Below are positions 12,805 to 23,689 of a stretch of 61,041 nt of DNA, piece after piece. The notes below the pieces were generated by a model. That model was not told where the DNA came from. It searched no databases and was given only the letters and a program-made list of their open reading frames with translations. Positions within the stretch are counted from its first letter, which is position 1, and every line of letters starts with the position of its first letter. The translations under genes and the position numbers were made by a program. The stretch covers positions 1 to 61,041 of the forward strand of contig MU623510.1 of NCBI GenBank assembly GCA_025201765.1, read 5' to 3'. Source of the DNA: Daldinia sp. FL1419. Its lineage: Eukaryota > Ascomycota > Sordariomycetes > Xylariales > Hypoxylaceae.

Positions 12805-13851
12805 ATGTCCCAACCACAATCCTCCACCAGATCCGTCTTCGTCACCGGCGCAAACGGGTACATCGGCTCCGCCGTCTGCCGAGCCTTCGTGCGCGCGGGC
12901 TGGCGCGTCTACGGACTAATCCGCCGCCCCGAAGCAGCTGGCGCCTTGCACGCCGAGGAAATCATCCCCATCATCGGGTCCATATCCAACGATGCCACGT
13001 TTCCCGAGGACTTGGCAAAGCACACCAAGACCCTGGATGTAATCGTCTCCTGCACAGAGCAATTCCCCTTCGGAGCGCACCACGAGATCGCCGTATCCCT
13101 CATCCGCAAACTCGCCACCACCTCCAACTTACACGGCATCCGGCCCCTCGTCCTCAGCAGCTCCGGGTGCAAAGACTACGGCACAACCCCCGTGCACGGG
13201 GCCCCCAATCTCGCCCCACACACCGAAACCTCCCCCTTAAACCCCATGCCCATCCTCCAAGAGCGCGCCTACGGCTCCCTCAACATCTTCCAGCACACCG
13301 ACCTCTTCGACGCCGCGCTCCTCCGCCCGACCCCCGTCTACGGCTACGACAACAGCTACTACGGCATAATCTTCGAGCTCGCCCTCGCCGCCGCCAAAAC
13401 CCCGCCCGGCATCCTCGAGATCCCGTTCGACTTCAACACGATAATCCACGGGTGCCACATCGACGACTGCGCGGAAGCCTACGTCGCGCTGGCGCTGCAC
13501 GCCGACCGCGCCGCGGTCGCGGGGCAGTGCTTCAACATCTCGGCGGCGAAATACGAGACCCTGGCCATGATCGCCGAAGCGCTAAAGGCTGAGTACGGGC
13601 TCCGGGATGTGGTGAGGGCGCCGGAGGGCGTCGAGGCCGATTTCTCGGTGTATGCTGCGCTAGGACATAGTCAATGGGTCGATAGCACCAAGATCAGGCA
13701 GTTGACGGGGTGGACGGATAAGAGGCTGCCGTTCTGGGAGGGCTTGCATGTGTACCGCTTGGCGTATGAGGAAGCCGTGAGGAGGGGCCACGAGGGAGTG
13801 TTGAGGGTCAAGGAGAGGTTTGCAAATGTGCTTACTGGTCCTAAGAAATAG
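12805..13851 (+). CDS. NAD(P)-dependent epimerase/dehydratase-like protein
   Basis: Uninterrupted 348-codon ORF with a good start context (CACCATGTCC). The N-terminus has a Rossmann nucleotide-binding loop, FVTGANGYIGSAVCRAF (residues 12-28), of the GxxGxxG type found in extended and atypical short-chain dehydrogenases. Further family-like segments are a SSSG strand end, LLRPTPVYG around residue 175, and an HIDDCAEAYVAL stretch around 217, as in NAD-dependent epimerases. A canonical YxxxK catalytic pair is not obvious: the expected zone reads ERAYGSLNIF, with Tyr but no Lys four residues on. It may therefore be an atypical SDR or a non-catalytic NAD-binding protein. Substrate unknown. The first 800 bp are strikingly C-rich at third codon positions compared with neighbouring genes. 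It is convergent with the kinase downstream. Confidence 0.85.
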   Translation: MSQPQSSTRSVFVTGANGYIGSAVCRAFVRAGWRVYGLIRRPEAAGALHAEEIIPIIGSISNDATFPEDLAKHTKTLDVIVSCTEQFPFGAHHEIAVSLIRKLATTSNLHGIRPLVLSSSGCKDYGTTPVHGAPNLAPHTETSPLNPMPILQERAYGSLNIFQHTDLFDAALLRPTPVYGYDNSYYGIIFELALAAAKTPPGILEIPFDFNTIIHGCHIDDCAEAYVALALHADRAAVAGQCFNISAAKYETLAMIAEALKAEYGLRDVVRAPEGVEADFSVYAALGHSQWVDSTKIRQLTGWTDKRLPFWEGLHVYRLAYEEAVRRGHEGVLRVKERFANVLTGPKK

Positions 13852-14588
13852 CTTTAGGATATTGGTACAGTGGCACGATGTTGGAGCGGCTAGAAATCTG
13901 TTTTGCTACCCTAGACATTTTGCTGCTTGTGGTTTTTATTCGTGCTAGAGCGTTCGATACCTGCCGAGAAATAAATATATTAAGCATCTGGTCTCTAACC
14001 TAGGTATATAATAAACATCTTGAGTGGGAAAAGCGGCCTATAGTAGCTGACCAGGAAACTTATTGTTACTAACTACTTCCTCATACTAAGCCGTGCCTAA
14101 TTCAGCCCTGTATTTTCTAATATTGGTGTCCGTAGTCCTATGATGGTCCTAATTGCCTCCTTACACTTGTAGAGAACGCGTTAATACGGGGTGCGCTAAC
14201 ACCGCCCCCTAAGTATATCAAAACTAAAGGAGAATAAGTATTTCCATCGTCTTGGCGCCTTGCACTGAGAACCGTTAGGAATAGACGTAGAAGTTGGAAC
14301 CAAAAAAGAAAAACGAGGAGAAAGGGATAGTCGCAATTGCTATATTTTCGGCGAACTATAGTCGACAGATTTGGAAGTCTTAGCCGTTTATTTTATATGG
14401 GAAGCAAATATTTGAGATAAAGGATTCGCGAGGGGTTTACCTTGAACTATTTCGTCTTCCGCAGAATGAGCCCTAAGTGAAGATCGATATCTATTTCTCT
14501 CGGCCATGAGCGACATAAAATGGGGTAAAATACCAGTAGCCCTTGAGTCAGATGCATCATGGCTGATGATCCCGGTTGGTTTTGCAAA
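13852..14588. other. Convergent intergenic region
   Basis: Lies between the 3' ends of the epimerase-like gene (+) and the kinase gene (-). It should hold both 3' untranslated regions. AATAAATATATTAAG near 13,970 could act as a polyadenylation signal. No gene seen. Confidence 0.4.
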
Positions 14589-16951
14589 TTACCAATCTGA
14601 CCAACTATCCCCGAACGAAACACACATGACGTCTAGCCTGGAGAGAGCCCACAAGGCGACGAAGTGGAAGATAAGTAATACGAAACTCCCTCCAAATCCC
14701 CAACTCCACTGTGATAATTCCGACTGGATAAGCCTATTACGACGCCTATGAGGGTCGGGTAAGAACGGATCACTCTGCCACGGTATACTAAGGTCAATCC
14801 CAGCTATGCCGAGGAGGGGTACGCCGATCCCGAGACTGATAGTAAAGGGCCAGCATGTCCGGGCAATTGATATAACTTTCACTAAAAATATAAGTAGTCG
14901 AAGGGTAAACATTATCGATTCGGCATGGGTACGGAAGAGATAGACCATGCCACCTCTGGTCTGCTGCTGCAATGTGCCCAATGTGCCGACTGGAGGCGCC
15001 AATAACAATGGCGTATGTAGAGTAGGAGGTGGCTGCGAATGAGCAATCCCAGTAGCACGGCCGCGCTCTGGGGATGAACGTAGGAGATTTTCACGACTTC
15101 GTGATAAGGTCATAGCCTGCGGACGATGCCGAGGAGTACTAGGTGTGCTGTACTTCTGAAGGCTGCTATGAAAGTCCAATTCGGGCGAAAGACTGGTGGC
15201 AGGCGAGTTCCCCTCGCTAGGAGACGTTACGACTTCCTCGGGGACCAGAATATTACGACCGTGCTTCTGAGGATCGGAGATAGGGGTACTGGGAGGCATA
15301 GGTGAGTCGAGATTTTGAATCCGCCGTCCCTGGAGCCCGATAGAAGGACTCGTACTTCGCCCTCGTAATCCACCATGGTATGGTTCGTGGTTCATCACGC
15401 TGAGAACTTCCGTAGCGCTAGGTCGTTCAGCGGGATTGAGAGCCAGCATCTTTTTAAGTAATTGGTACAGCTTCGAAGGGAGATCAGGTCGCTCCCGCCT
15501 TTCATCCCGAAAGCCTTTCCAGCCAGCGATCTCCGCTCGGAGCAGATCTATGTCTTCTAATTCTTCCTGAACGGCGTTGGCGTTCGCATAGGGAAGTCGA
15601 CCAAAACATAAGAAATAGAGAACCATGCCAAGCGAAAACACATCGGACTTGGTTGTAAAATTGCCAAGACGACCTTCGGCATCTCTTTTTAGGACTTCCG
15701 GGGCACAATAGGAAATTGTGCCGGTTGTTCCTGTCGAGTTTCGGATGGCATTTCCAGGTTGGACTTCGCCGAAGTCGCTTATCAAGCAGGTGACTTTTCC
15801 ATTTTCATGATGTAAGAGGCAATTGCTAGGCTTCAAGTCACGGTGAATATAGTTAGCACCGTGCAGATAGGCAAGGCCTGAGGTGATGTCTTTAAAGAGG
15901 GAATATATCTCATCAAAAGATAGACGGCGTAAGGAGGAGAAAACGTCACGGGGTCGTTCAATATTACCCCTTGACTTGCGGCGCATCTGAGCTATAAGTT
16001 CCTCCTTTGTGGTTTGCTTGGGTCCGTCCCCAACAACGTAGCGTAGCAAGTCGCCACCGTTGCAGTACTGTTGGAGAATAAAGGCACAAGCGACGCTTGG
16101 TCCAAAACGATTTGTCTTAACGTCCTCGAGCCAGACGTGTCGATAAGACACTAGGTTGGGGTGAGAGAGCTTGGCTAGTAGTTCGACCTCTATCAAGACT
16201 TTCTCTAGCCAAGCATGATCATCCCCCACGGGAACACGCTTACACGCAAAGTGGCCAAGAGGACATCCATCAATCTCGTGGCGAACCAAAAGTACAACGC
16301 CCTTACCACCTCGGCCAAGTTCCCTCTCCTCGACGAAGAACCTCTTAAAATAATTAGGACTGAAGGCGTCTCTTCTTATACGTGCCCCTTCCTGGGGAGC
16401 CGGAGAGCTGGATATGAATTCGGCATCGTTCACTTCCTGAGATCCGGCACTACCGCCTGGCAAGGTGGGTTGTGTCAATCGACGTATGGGGCTCGGCGGA
16501 GGCTGTCGTTGTGCATGTTGCGCATCTAAGTCATGTCCTGCTTGAAGCATGCGAAAGTAATTTGGGTCAACATAAGATTCGGATGTTTGAGTCGAGGCTT
16601 CGAAGTGCCGATCAGATGAGGGCGGATGAAGGGGCTGGTGGCATGTGGGACATTCTGTCAAGGCGGTGCCTCGGATTTCGAGGCGTTGCGACGATTGATC
16701 TCGGACAACGATAGCATTACGATGCCGTCTAAAACACAAGTATATTTAGCAAATAAAACTATAAGATATAACAAGTTGGATGCATTGTGCATTGATAACG
16801 ATGATAAATTCGGACTCGATCTTTCTTCTGCTCTTTGACTCGAGCTCAGATAACCGGCCATCATCATAGCGGGGCATTCCGAACGAAGGAAGGGAATGAC
16901 GTACAGTACAATTTCATGACCGTCTCGAGGTGTGTACGGAATCAACTCCAT
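14589..16951 (-). CDS. iks1: IKS1-type serine/threonine protein kinase, membrane-associated
   Basis: Two exons, complement(join(14,589-16,728, 16,905-16,951)), give about 728 residues. The first exon encodes MELIPYTPRDGHEIVL and splices (GTACGT...TTTTAG, 176 nt) to RHRNAIVVRD, making an uninterrupted N-terminus. A CPTCHQPLHPP zinc-ribbon-like pair follows at about 42. The kinase domain spans about 145-462: glycine loop GRGGKGVV (~154), ACKRV lysine (~179), HRDLKPSN (~311), DFGEVQ (~334), CAPEVL (~357). The Ser/Pro-rich linker is followed by hydrophobic helices (LRLLIFLVKVI; SFVLLIFHFVALW) near the C-terminus. This architecture matches the fungal Iks1 family, whose cellular role is poorly defined. 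All catalytic residues are present, so it is probably active. An annotation starting at 16,739 would miss the conserved first 16 residues. Confidence 0.88.
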
Positions 16952-17669
16952 TACGTGATAGTTAAACCACCGTCTAATAGCAGTAGAGACTGAGGAGACG
17001 ATATGGTCATGAGGATTGATAAATTAGATAAATCATTTTATACTATATAAATAACAGGTCAATGAAATAGTAACGGAGGCTTCGTAAGATAGCAGCGTAG
17101 TTAGTTGTAAGTGGTTTCTTTTTGTTTCCTTGGTACGAAAATTTTTTTGGTATTTGTTTGGACAATGGATGTAAGAGGACGCAAATGGGTTGGGTTGATG
17201 TATTGAATTCCAGCGGCAAATCAAATCGAAAGCGTCTCCCCCGGAGTACGCTAAAATTTAGCAAAATTTAACCATGTCAGCTGCTTGGAACTTCAAGTGC
17301 GTTTTAAAGCCTTCCTTACCCGTGTTGTACATGTAGGTAACGGGCTGCTGCCGGGTTACAGTAGGTACACGCTTTTCTGCACCTTACCACAGAAGGTAAC
17401 CTCAGAGTGGGAAGTTCTCGCCTTCCGTTAAAAAGGTCCTTGCGATTATGACGTAAATATGTAAAAACAAGCATTTAGTACCTACTAGGCGTTCGGTTAA
17501 CAAGCGCGGTCCTTTTTATTAATTTGATCCGGCTTCTTCGCAAATTACAACACTGCTGATAGGAATTTAGAAAAGGACACATAACTACATAGGTTACCCA
17601 AATATCACGATAGGAATTTCTATTGATATGACAACAACCGAGCGACGAGTTTTGCGATACCTCCCCCCG
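16952..17669. other. Intergenic region between two minus-strand genes
   Basis: Holds the probable promoter of the kinase gene and the 3' end of the carotenoid oxygenase gene. Only short chance ORFs (17,033-17,264). A GTAGGTAACGGG...GTTACAGTAGGTAC string near 17,330-17,370 resembles the TAGGTA words recurring in other intergenic parts of the island. Confidence 0.4.
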
Positions 17670-19630
17670 TCACCCAACCCATTTTTCGATGGTGTCCCTT
17701 ATTGTTGATAGTGCGCCTTGCGTATTAACATCTGATGCAGCCGTTTCCCGTCTAACCGCGTCGAATGGTTTTTGTTTGGCAATCTCATCTTCGGAAAACC
17801 ATGCGCCGTGTAAACCGTAAGGTACACGTTGTGGCAACTTGATTCTCGCTACAATGTCTCTCATGTTTATTGCGTTGATAATCCAAAGCTCGCTCACAGC
17901 ATTCTCACGACATTCCCCTTGATTGTCGAGTTGGGATTCGTCAAACACGTAAGTAAGCAACCAGCCATCGTCCTCCCTTGCGGGATTTGCACGCGATACA
18001 AAATGCGGTTCCTGTGCGAACCAACCTTTAGGCATTTGGAATAGTTTTACCGGGTCATTTTCGTCTGTGCTTTGCATCACCTCGCCAACGCCTCGAGTAT
18101 CAACACAACCTTTGATCTGTTGTGGAGGAGAAGTAATACCTCGATCAATCAACGTAGATACGTCTATCTTTGCTAAGTACGCGATCTTGGCCCCTTTTCC
18201 GAGGGCTGCAGAGTAGGACGTGCCACCTGTACTGCAGCCATATACATATCGTGTTGCGCTCATAGCGTAGGATTGTGACACTGTCGGAAATTCGAGGGGA
18301 ATAGCTGACAGTGCCCACTGATTCCTAATCGTTGGTGCCTCATCCGATTGTGCCCTCACGAGCGGGAAGCTATAATAATACAACCTACATTGCTCTTCTT
18401 CCAGATAGTCCGATGGTACCGGCCTAGGTGCGGGCGGTGTAAGTGCACCGGTGTTGTATACGATCGATGCCGAAGTAAGACGGCAAACAAGAAGGTGGAC
18501 ACACGTCTCGGTTTCTGGCAGCGCCGAATCAGTTTCCCAGCAGTTGGCCGTATGAAAGACCACGCACGGGTTCGTTTCGAACCATTGTATCTTATGGGGT
18601 TCATATCGAGGAAAGACACCATATCGCGACCTTTCAGTCGGGTCGTACGAAACAATTCGTTTGCCTCTTACGCTGTTTATTGGATCCAAAGACAATGGGA
18701 GGTCCAATATAACCGTATGGCGTGCCGCGACCCCGAAGTCGTGCATCATTTTAGGTGACCTCACTCCCGGAACTGGTATGTTAAATATTGGTTCTAAGCT
18801 ACTCGCCTTAGCCGGATATCTCGTCGACGGGACTATCGAGTAGTAAACGAACGGCTTAACGAAAATAGCATGAAACGATATGAGCTCTTTTGTGGCGGGG
18901 TCGACATGTGGATGACCGGTTGTCCATTCTTTCATAAATGCGAGCAATCCGTCGCCGCCGAATCCTACTTTATCGTCTACTGTCCCCTCGTTTTCCGCGT
19001 TTCGACCATTGTACCAACCAATGGTCTCCAGGTTGGGAAGATGAAACCTTATAGGCGGTCCGCTTTCGCAAGTCGCTAACGCTCTGCCGTCGTGGTACAC
19101 TACGCCAGTATTGGCGACGCTGATCCTTTTGACGGCTCTTTTAGATCCTGGGAACCTTGATAGGCATACGAGAATCAGCGTTCTGAGTACTACCATGATG
19201 ATGGTCAATAACGGAGCGCTAAGCAATGTTGCGATACTAGGTAGTAGAGGCCGCTTTAGGTTTTTGCTGCCGTTCGTGTATAGATATATATCCGTCAAGA
19301 TAAACTGGTTCACGAACTCTGGTTCGATATTGTCGTAGTCTTTCCCACGCTTAAAGAAAACACTGGCGAGCATGCCATCACCGTCGAACCAGTGCAAATC
19401 CCTTCCCGAGACGTCATTGATAGTCGGATTCCCGCCATTGCGGACGTATTGACCTCCAGCAAATTCGCTTGGGATACGCCCGGTAAAAGAGCATCGTGTT
19501 AGTGTCCGAGATCGTTTAACGGGCGCAAAATTTCCAGACAGATACCTATATTCAGCGGTGAATATCGATGGTCTTTACAAGCTCTCTATCCAAGGACTTA
19601 CGGGTGTGGGCTCTGTTTCTGGATCGTCAT
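17670..19630 (-). CDS. Carotenoid oxygenase (carotenoid cleavage dioxygenase, RPE65/CCD family)
   Basis: Two exons, complement(join(17,670-19,545, 19,602-19,630)), give about 634 residues. The 56-nt intron (GTAAGT...ATATAG) joins MTIQKQSPHP to YLSGNFAPV. Family hallmarks: GGQYVRNGGNP (~41), HWFDGDGML (~61) and a hydrophobic membrane-contact segment (SAPLLTIIMVVLRTLILV, ~119-136). The four iron-binding His of CCDs are at about H221 (GHPHVDP), H278 (MMHDFG), H341 (FHTANCWE) and H589 (YGLHGAWF), so the enzyme should be catalytic. CCDs cleave a double bond of carotenoids or apocarotenoids with O2. In fungi, family members make retinal (CarX type) or cleave torulene (CarT/CAO-2 type); which applies here cannot be told. 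It is divergent from the opsin gene, suggesting that it feeds a retinal opsin. Confidence 0.9.
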
Positions 19631-20976
19631 ACTCGGGCCAAGTTTCGTACATGTAGGCCAGCGTCCAAACAGGACGTCCGGCAATTCTATATGGGAATGG
19701 TTTATCCTAATTACAACAATTCCATATGAACTTGACTAAGTCTCAAGTAATGAGATAAATGTTGCTGCCTAGCATATTTTCGGATACGATTGAACTTATC
19801 ACTTGCACGCCAATTCCCAGCCAAGACTCGTCGACCGTCCCATCGAACTTACTTAGCATCGCCTGTACAAGCGAAGCATAATGTGTCATCGGAATATGAT
19901 GACGGCATACATTAAAAACGAGAGAGTTCAATATAAGGTACCTACCTAGGTAGGTAAGTAGTTACATATCAAGGCTGCTTCATGGTTAATAACCTAATCC
20001 TCGAAGTAAAGGCTTCAAGGTCCCGGAAACTTCGCCGATGCTTTTTATTCCCCAAATATGGACCCCATGGTACCCAAGAACTCATGATGTAATCAATTGA
20101 TAAATGATATAACGTTTCAACTTACCCAGGGACGGCTGCACTTAAAAACCATTATACGGCAATACCTAATTCAAACGTCACACTTCTCTGAGGAAGTATA
20201 CAGACAGGAAGATAGAGAAGGAGCTTTACCCCTTACCAATTCCGTATTGAGCCCACAATATGAGTCTATAAGTCAATCTGCGATAGGATATAGTAAAACA
20301 CCAGGCGGTTACTGTTATCCAGTTGGATGATATCACGGATTTTGCGGTCGGCTAGTTCGGGGACTAGATATAGACAGCACCACTATCAAAACTCAAATTC
20401 CGCAGCAATAAGGAGCTCTTCCTCCTTGATTCACGTTGTTTTTACTGCCGTACGGACCAATATGTGCAATTGCGTGGTATACTACCTAGCCTTGGCTGCC
20501 CCTGACCATGTGCGAGTCAGCATCCAACCCCTGAGACTATCTAAACTAGAGTTCATTGGAATCATGGGGCGCTCTCTCTGGGCAACAAAGTTCCTCGCTA
20601 CTTGATCAGAAGCTCTATTGGCTCGTGGATTGGCTTGCATTTGTCTTGCCTGGGGTCCGTCATACCGATGACATTCACGAGAACATGGGGAGTACCCTGC
20701 AAATAGAGACGGTTTAGCATGCTCTAAGGTAATGACGTGAGCGTGTCATCCAGCAAGCCCTTGGCGAATTCTACGAGATAATGAAGTCATTATTGTCGAG
20801 AGTGACTACGCTTTTGTCTGGGTTAGATCTTACATTCAAATATCCTGCCCGCGTCTGAATAGAAATAAAGTCAGCCCTCGGCCTTTAACCATTAACCAGA
20901 TGTATGCTTGTGTTTTATTATTTCCCAACTCTATCTAACCCCTCTTCAGAACTGTGTTGCTCACATCAACATTAAA
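19631..20976. promoter_or_regulatory. Bidirectional intergenic region between carotenoid oxygenase and opsin
   Basis: 1.35 kb separating two divergently transcribed genes, so it should contain both promoters. It contains the palindromic cluster GGTACCTACCTAGGTAGGTA at about 19,936-19,955. Several short ORFs (20,097-20,330; 20,327-20,605) are without family resemblance. A pyrimidine-rich stretch with TCTATCTAACCCCTCTTCAG lies just before the opsin start. Shared light regulation is plausible from known fungal carotenoid genes but not shown by a motif here. Confidence 0.45.
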
Positions 20977-21909
20977 ATGTCTGGACCCGGAAACCAAGCG
21001 CTCAACATTAACAGTGTTGTTGGCCAGCACGCCAATTTAGAAATCACTACCCACGGCTCAAACTGGTACTATGCAGTATGTGCCTTGATGGGTTTTTGTA
21101 CTCTCCTCTTTATGGGTCTATCCTTTTTGAAGCCCCAGGGTGACCGCCTATTTCACTACATCGCCGCTAGCACCACCGGCGTCGCATGCATCGCCTACTA
21201 TGCAATGGGGTCGAATCTCGGCCAAGTTCCCATTCAGGCCCAATGGGTCCGACCCTATAGTCGCTGGGGGGTGGGAGCGGCAGGGACCAGGGAAATCTTC
21301 TATGCCCGCTATCTCGATTGGGTCATAACAACACCTTTACTCCTCCTTACACTCCTCCTAACTGCCGGAGTACCGACTCCTACCATTTTAGCTACTATCC
21401 TCGCCGACGAGATCATGATTATTACTGGTCTAATCGGTGCTTTGACTCGGACTCGGTTCAAGTGGGGGTTCTGGGCCTTTGGCACAGCAGCTCTCTTCTT
21501 TATCGCCTATGAGTTGCTATTTGATGCGCGGCGGCACGCTTCAACGCTCGGTGGAGATGCGAAGAGGACCTTTATGCTGTGCGGCAATTTTCTCATCTTC
21601 CTCTGGTTCCTATACCCCGTTGCCTGGGGTCTGAGCGAAGGCGGTAACGTTATTCACCCCGACGGAGAAGCAGTGTTTTATGGCGTTCTCGATGTCCTAA
21701 CGAAGCCTGTCTTCGCTCTCCTTCTCCTTTGGGGTCACCGCAGAATTAGCAGTTCGCAGCTGGGCCTACGTATCCGGAACCGAAGCCATTTCACCAGCGA
21801 GAAGTATAACCCCGGTGCTGGCATTCACCCCGAAGGCCCTGGATCGAATGTTGGCGGTCCTGACACCACAACCGGCGGCCATCCTACGGCCACGCACACC
21901 CACGTATAA
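20977..21909 (+). CDS. Microbial-type (retinal-binding) opsin with Thr at the proton-donor site
   Basis: Intronless, 310 residues from MSGPGNQ. An upstream in-frame Met at 20,908 would add 23 residues, but the chosen one matches the usual short N-terminus. Seven hydrophobic helices are visible. Bacteriorhodopsin equivalents: R82 = R111, D85 = D114 (RYLDW), T89 = T118, P91 = P120, D115 = D144, W182 = W210, Y185 = Y213, P186 = P214, E194 = E221, E204 = E231, D212 = D239, Schiff-base K216 = K243 (DVLTKP). It can therefore bind retinal, unlike Lys-less ORP/HSP30 relatives. The donor position D96 is T125 (LLLLTLLL), where fungal pumps have Asp and NOP-1 has Glu. A slow photocycle or sensory role is inferred. 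The soluble tail is Gly/Pro/Thr/His-rich. It is divergent from the carotenoid oxygenase. Expected in the plasma membrane. Confidence 0.93.
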   Translation: MSGPGNQALNINSVVGQHANLEITTHGSNWYYAVCALMGFCTLLFMGLSFLKPQGDRLFHYIAASTTGVACIAYYAMGSNLGQVPIQAQWVRPYSRWGVGAAGTREIFYARYLDWVITTPLLLLTLLLTAGVPTPTILATILADEIMIITGLIGALTRTRFKWGFWAFGTAALFFIAYELLFDARRHASTLGGDAKRTFMLCGNFLIFLWFLYPVAWGLSEGGNVIHPDGEAVFYGVLDVLTKPVFALLLLWGHRRISSSQLGLRIRNRSHFTSEKYNPGAGIHPEGPGSNVGGPDTTTGGHPTATHTHV

Positions 21910-22265
21910 ACCATACCTACAATATCACGGTCATCAACCATCCATCATCGGACCGTTAAAAGGCTAGCCTCTATCCAACGTAACTATGCTTGAGCATCAT
22001 GTCGTATTTATATGTATATTAGTTAGCCTTGGCTGGCTATAAATATCACCCTAACCCGAAATTCAGTGAAGCTACTTTACAGTACATTTCGTCAGGATCA
22101 GATTGTCGGCTGGTTTATTAATCAAGATGAAGAGAAGTTCAGAACTGGCGTCGTGTATCTCGTATATATATGTGGCAATGAGAGTAAATATAGATATCAT
22201 GTCTCATATAAATACTACTAATTCAAATTCAGGCTGCTATTGATAGGATTTTGGAGAGCGATGTT
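21910..22265. other. Convergent intergenic region
   Basis: Separates the 3' ends of the opsin (+) and purine permease (-) genes. AT-rich words such as TATATGTATATTAG and ATAAATACTACTAATTC may include polyadenylation signals. No gene seen. Confidence 0.4.
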
Positions 22266-23689
22266 TCATTTCCATCCACCCGCATTTTTACCATTTCTCT
22301 TTGTTAAAACCGACCTCTTCGATAAACCCGCTTCTGCACTTGACTCCGTCGAAAAGCCCACCCCACCAAAAACACTTCCCGGACCGAAATCAGGTTCACC
22401 ACCCAGGGTCCCAAGGATATCTCCTACGTAGTTGGACGCTTCGATTCCAGCCGCGAACGTAGAGTTCCAATCAGTTATGATTCCTCGCAAGATTTCAATA
22501 CCCGCGAGGAAAATATTCTTAACGGCGATATCGAACCCATTCTGGTCAAGAATACGCAGATGATCGTAAGCACTAACTGACGGTGGGGGTCGGTCGAAAT
22601 CAGAACCTTCAACTTGTTAGTTTCTCTCCACTTGGGCAGGATGGCAGGATGGGCGGATAGGGGTAGGGGTAGAGCAGACTAGAATACGCACCGGTTCGCA
22701 TCAAAATGACACGCGAGAAATCAACTAGTTTCCACACCGCAGCCCGCATTAACGCGTTCAAGACGGCGGAGTCTTCTTGCGCGGAGACGCAATATGTTGT
22801 TCTACTCTGGTTCGTGAAAAGCTTGGTTGTATTTTCGAACGCCTCGCTTAATAGGGTACCAGAGTAGTATACGTCGCTGGTTGCGGAGTCACACTTGATC
22901 ACGCTAGGAGTTCCGATCGCAGCGGTGTAGATCTCACCAGCGGCACCGTACAAGGCGCGGTATGTCGCGCTGTCTGCAGAATCTGCTAGTTGCGCTGTGC
23001 TAGCAAACTCCGCAGCGACGTCCCTGAGGTATTCGTTGACCTCGAAGACCTCGGTGCCGTAGATGGTCGAGGGGTACTCGTCGGGCATGTACGCACCGTA
23101 CGGCAGGTATCCGGTGGAAAAGTTATCCGGCATCTCGCGGGCGTCAAGCTCATATTGCAGGGCGACCTGGACGGAGAACCGAGATAACGCGACGCTTCCT
23201 AGCGTGCCGAGCTTAGGGCTGATGCCCGCAATGCCCGCAAGCAAGAAGTACGACTTGCTCAAGTCGAAGAGGCTGGAGAAGAGGAACGCGGTAGCGGACG
23301 TTGCCGCGTTGATTTCCGATTCGCCCATCGTGAGCTGGCAAACCGAACCCTGCGCATTGCAGTGCACGTAAGGGAACAAGGGAGAGAGACCCGGGACCGA
23401 GATGTTTTGCGCGAGCAGGTCGCCGATGTAACTATTAGGAGAGTTGGAGTACCATACTTCTGCTTCCGGGGTAAACTATCTTCGTCTTTAGTTATCTGGC
23501 GGTAGGCAGTAGAGGCTCATGGGGGCCTACCATGCTAACAATCACGACCTTGGGAGCTATTTTGCCACAGTGTCCCGAATGTGTCGTGCTATTCACACAA
23601 TCCAAAGCCCTGCTAGGAAGGCGCAAATTCCGAGTCATAGACTGGACGCCTCCCAGCAGAGCCGCGAGAACGATACCGCGTAAGAACAT
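22266..23689 (-). CDS. Purine nucleoside permease (NUP family), with signal peptide
   Basis: Three exons, complement(join(22,266-22,606, 22,692-23,475, 23,531-23,689)), give about 427 residues. Introns of 55 nt (GTAGGC...GATAG) and 85 nt (GTGCGT...TTGAAG) keep the frame. The N-terminus MFLRGIVLAALLGGVQS is a signal peptide, followed by KIAPKVVIVSM joined to FTPEAEVWYSN. Then come the family-like blocks HCNAQGSVCQLTMGESEINA, FLLAGIAGISPKLGTLGSVAL and MRTGSDFDRPPP. The fold resembles nucleoside phosphorylases, and characterised yeast members mediate uptake of purine nucleosides. The leader suggests secretion or surface placement. The last ~35 residues are Gly/Ser-rich and variable. It shares a convergent border with the opsin; no functional link is evident. 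Confidence 0.9.

Noticed and set aside
13167..13592. 141-codon Arg/Pro-rich ORF overlapping the epimerase-like gene
   Set aside because: A frame shadow created by the C-rich third positions of the real gene; low complexity.
14506..14751. 81-codon + strand ORF
   Set aside because: Antisense to the 3' end of the kinase gene, with no independent support.
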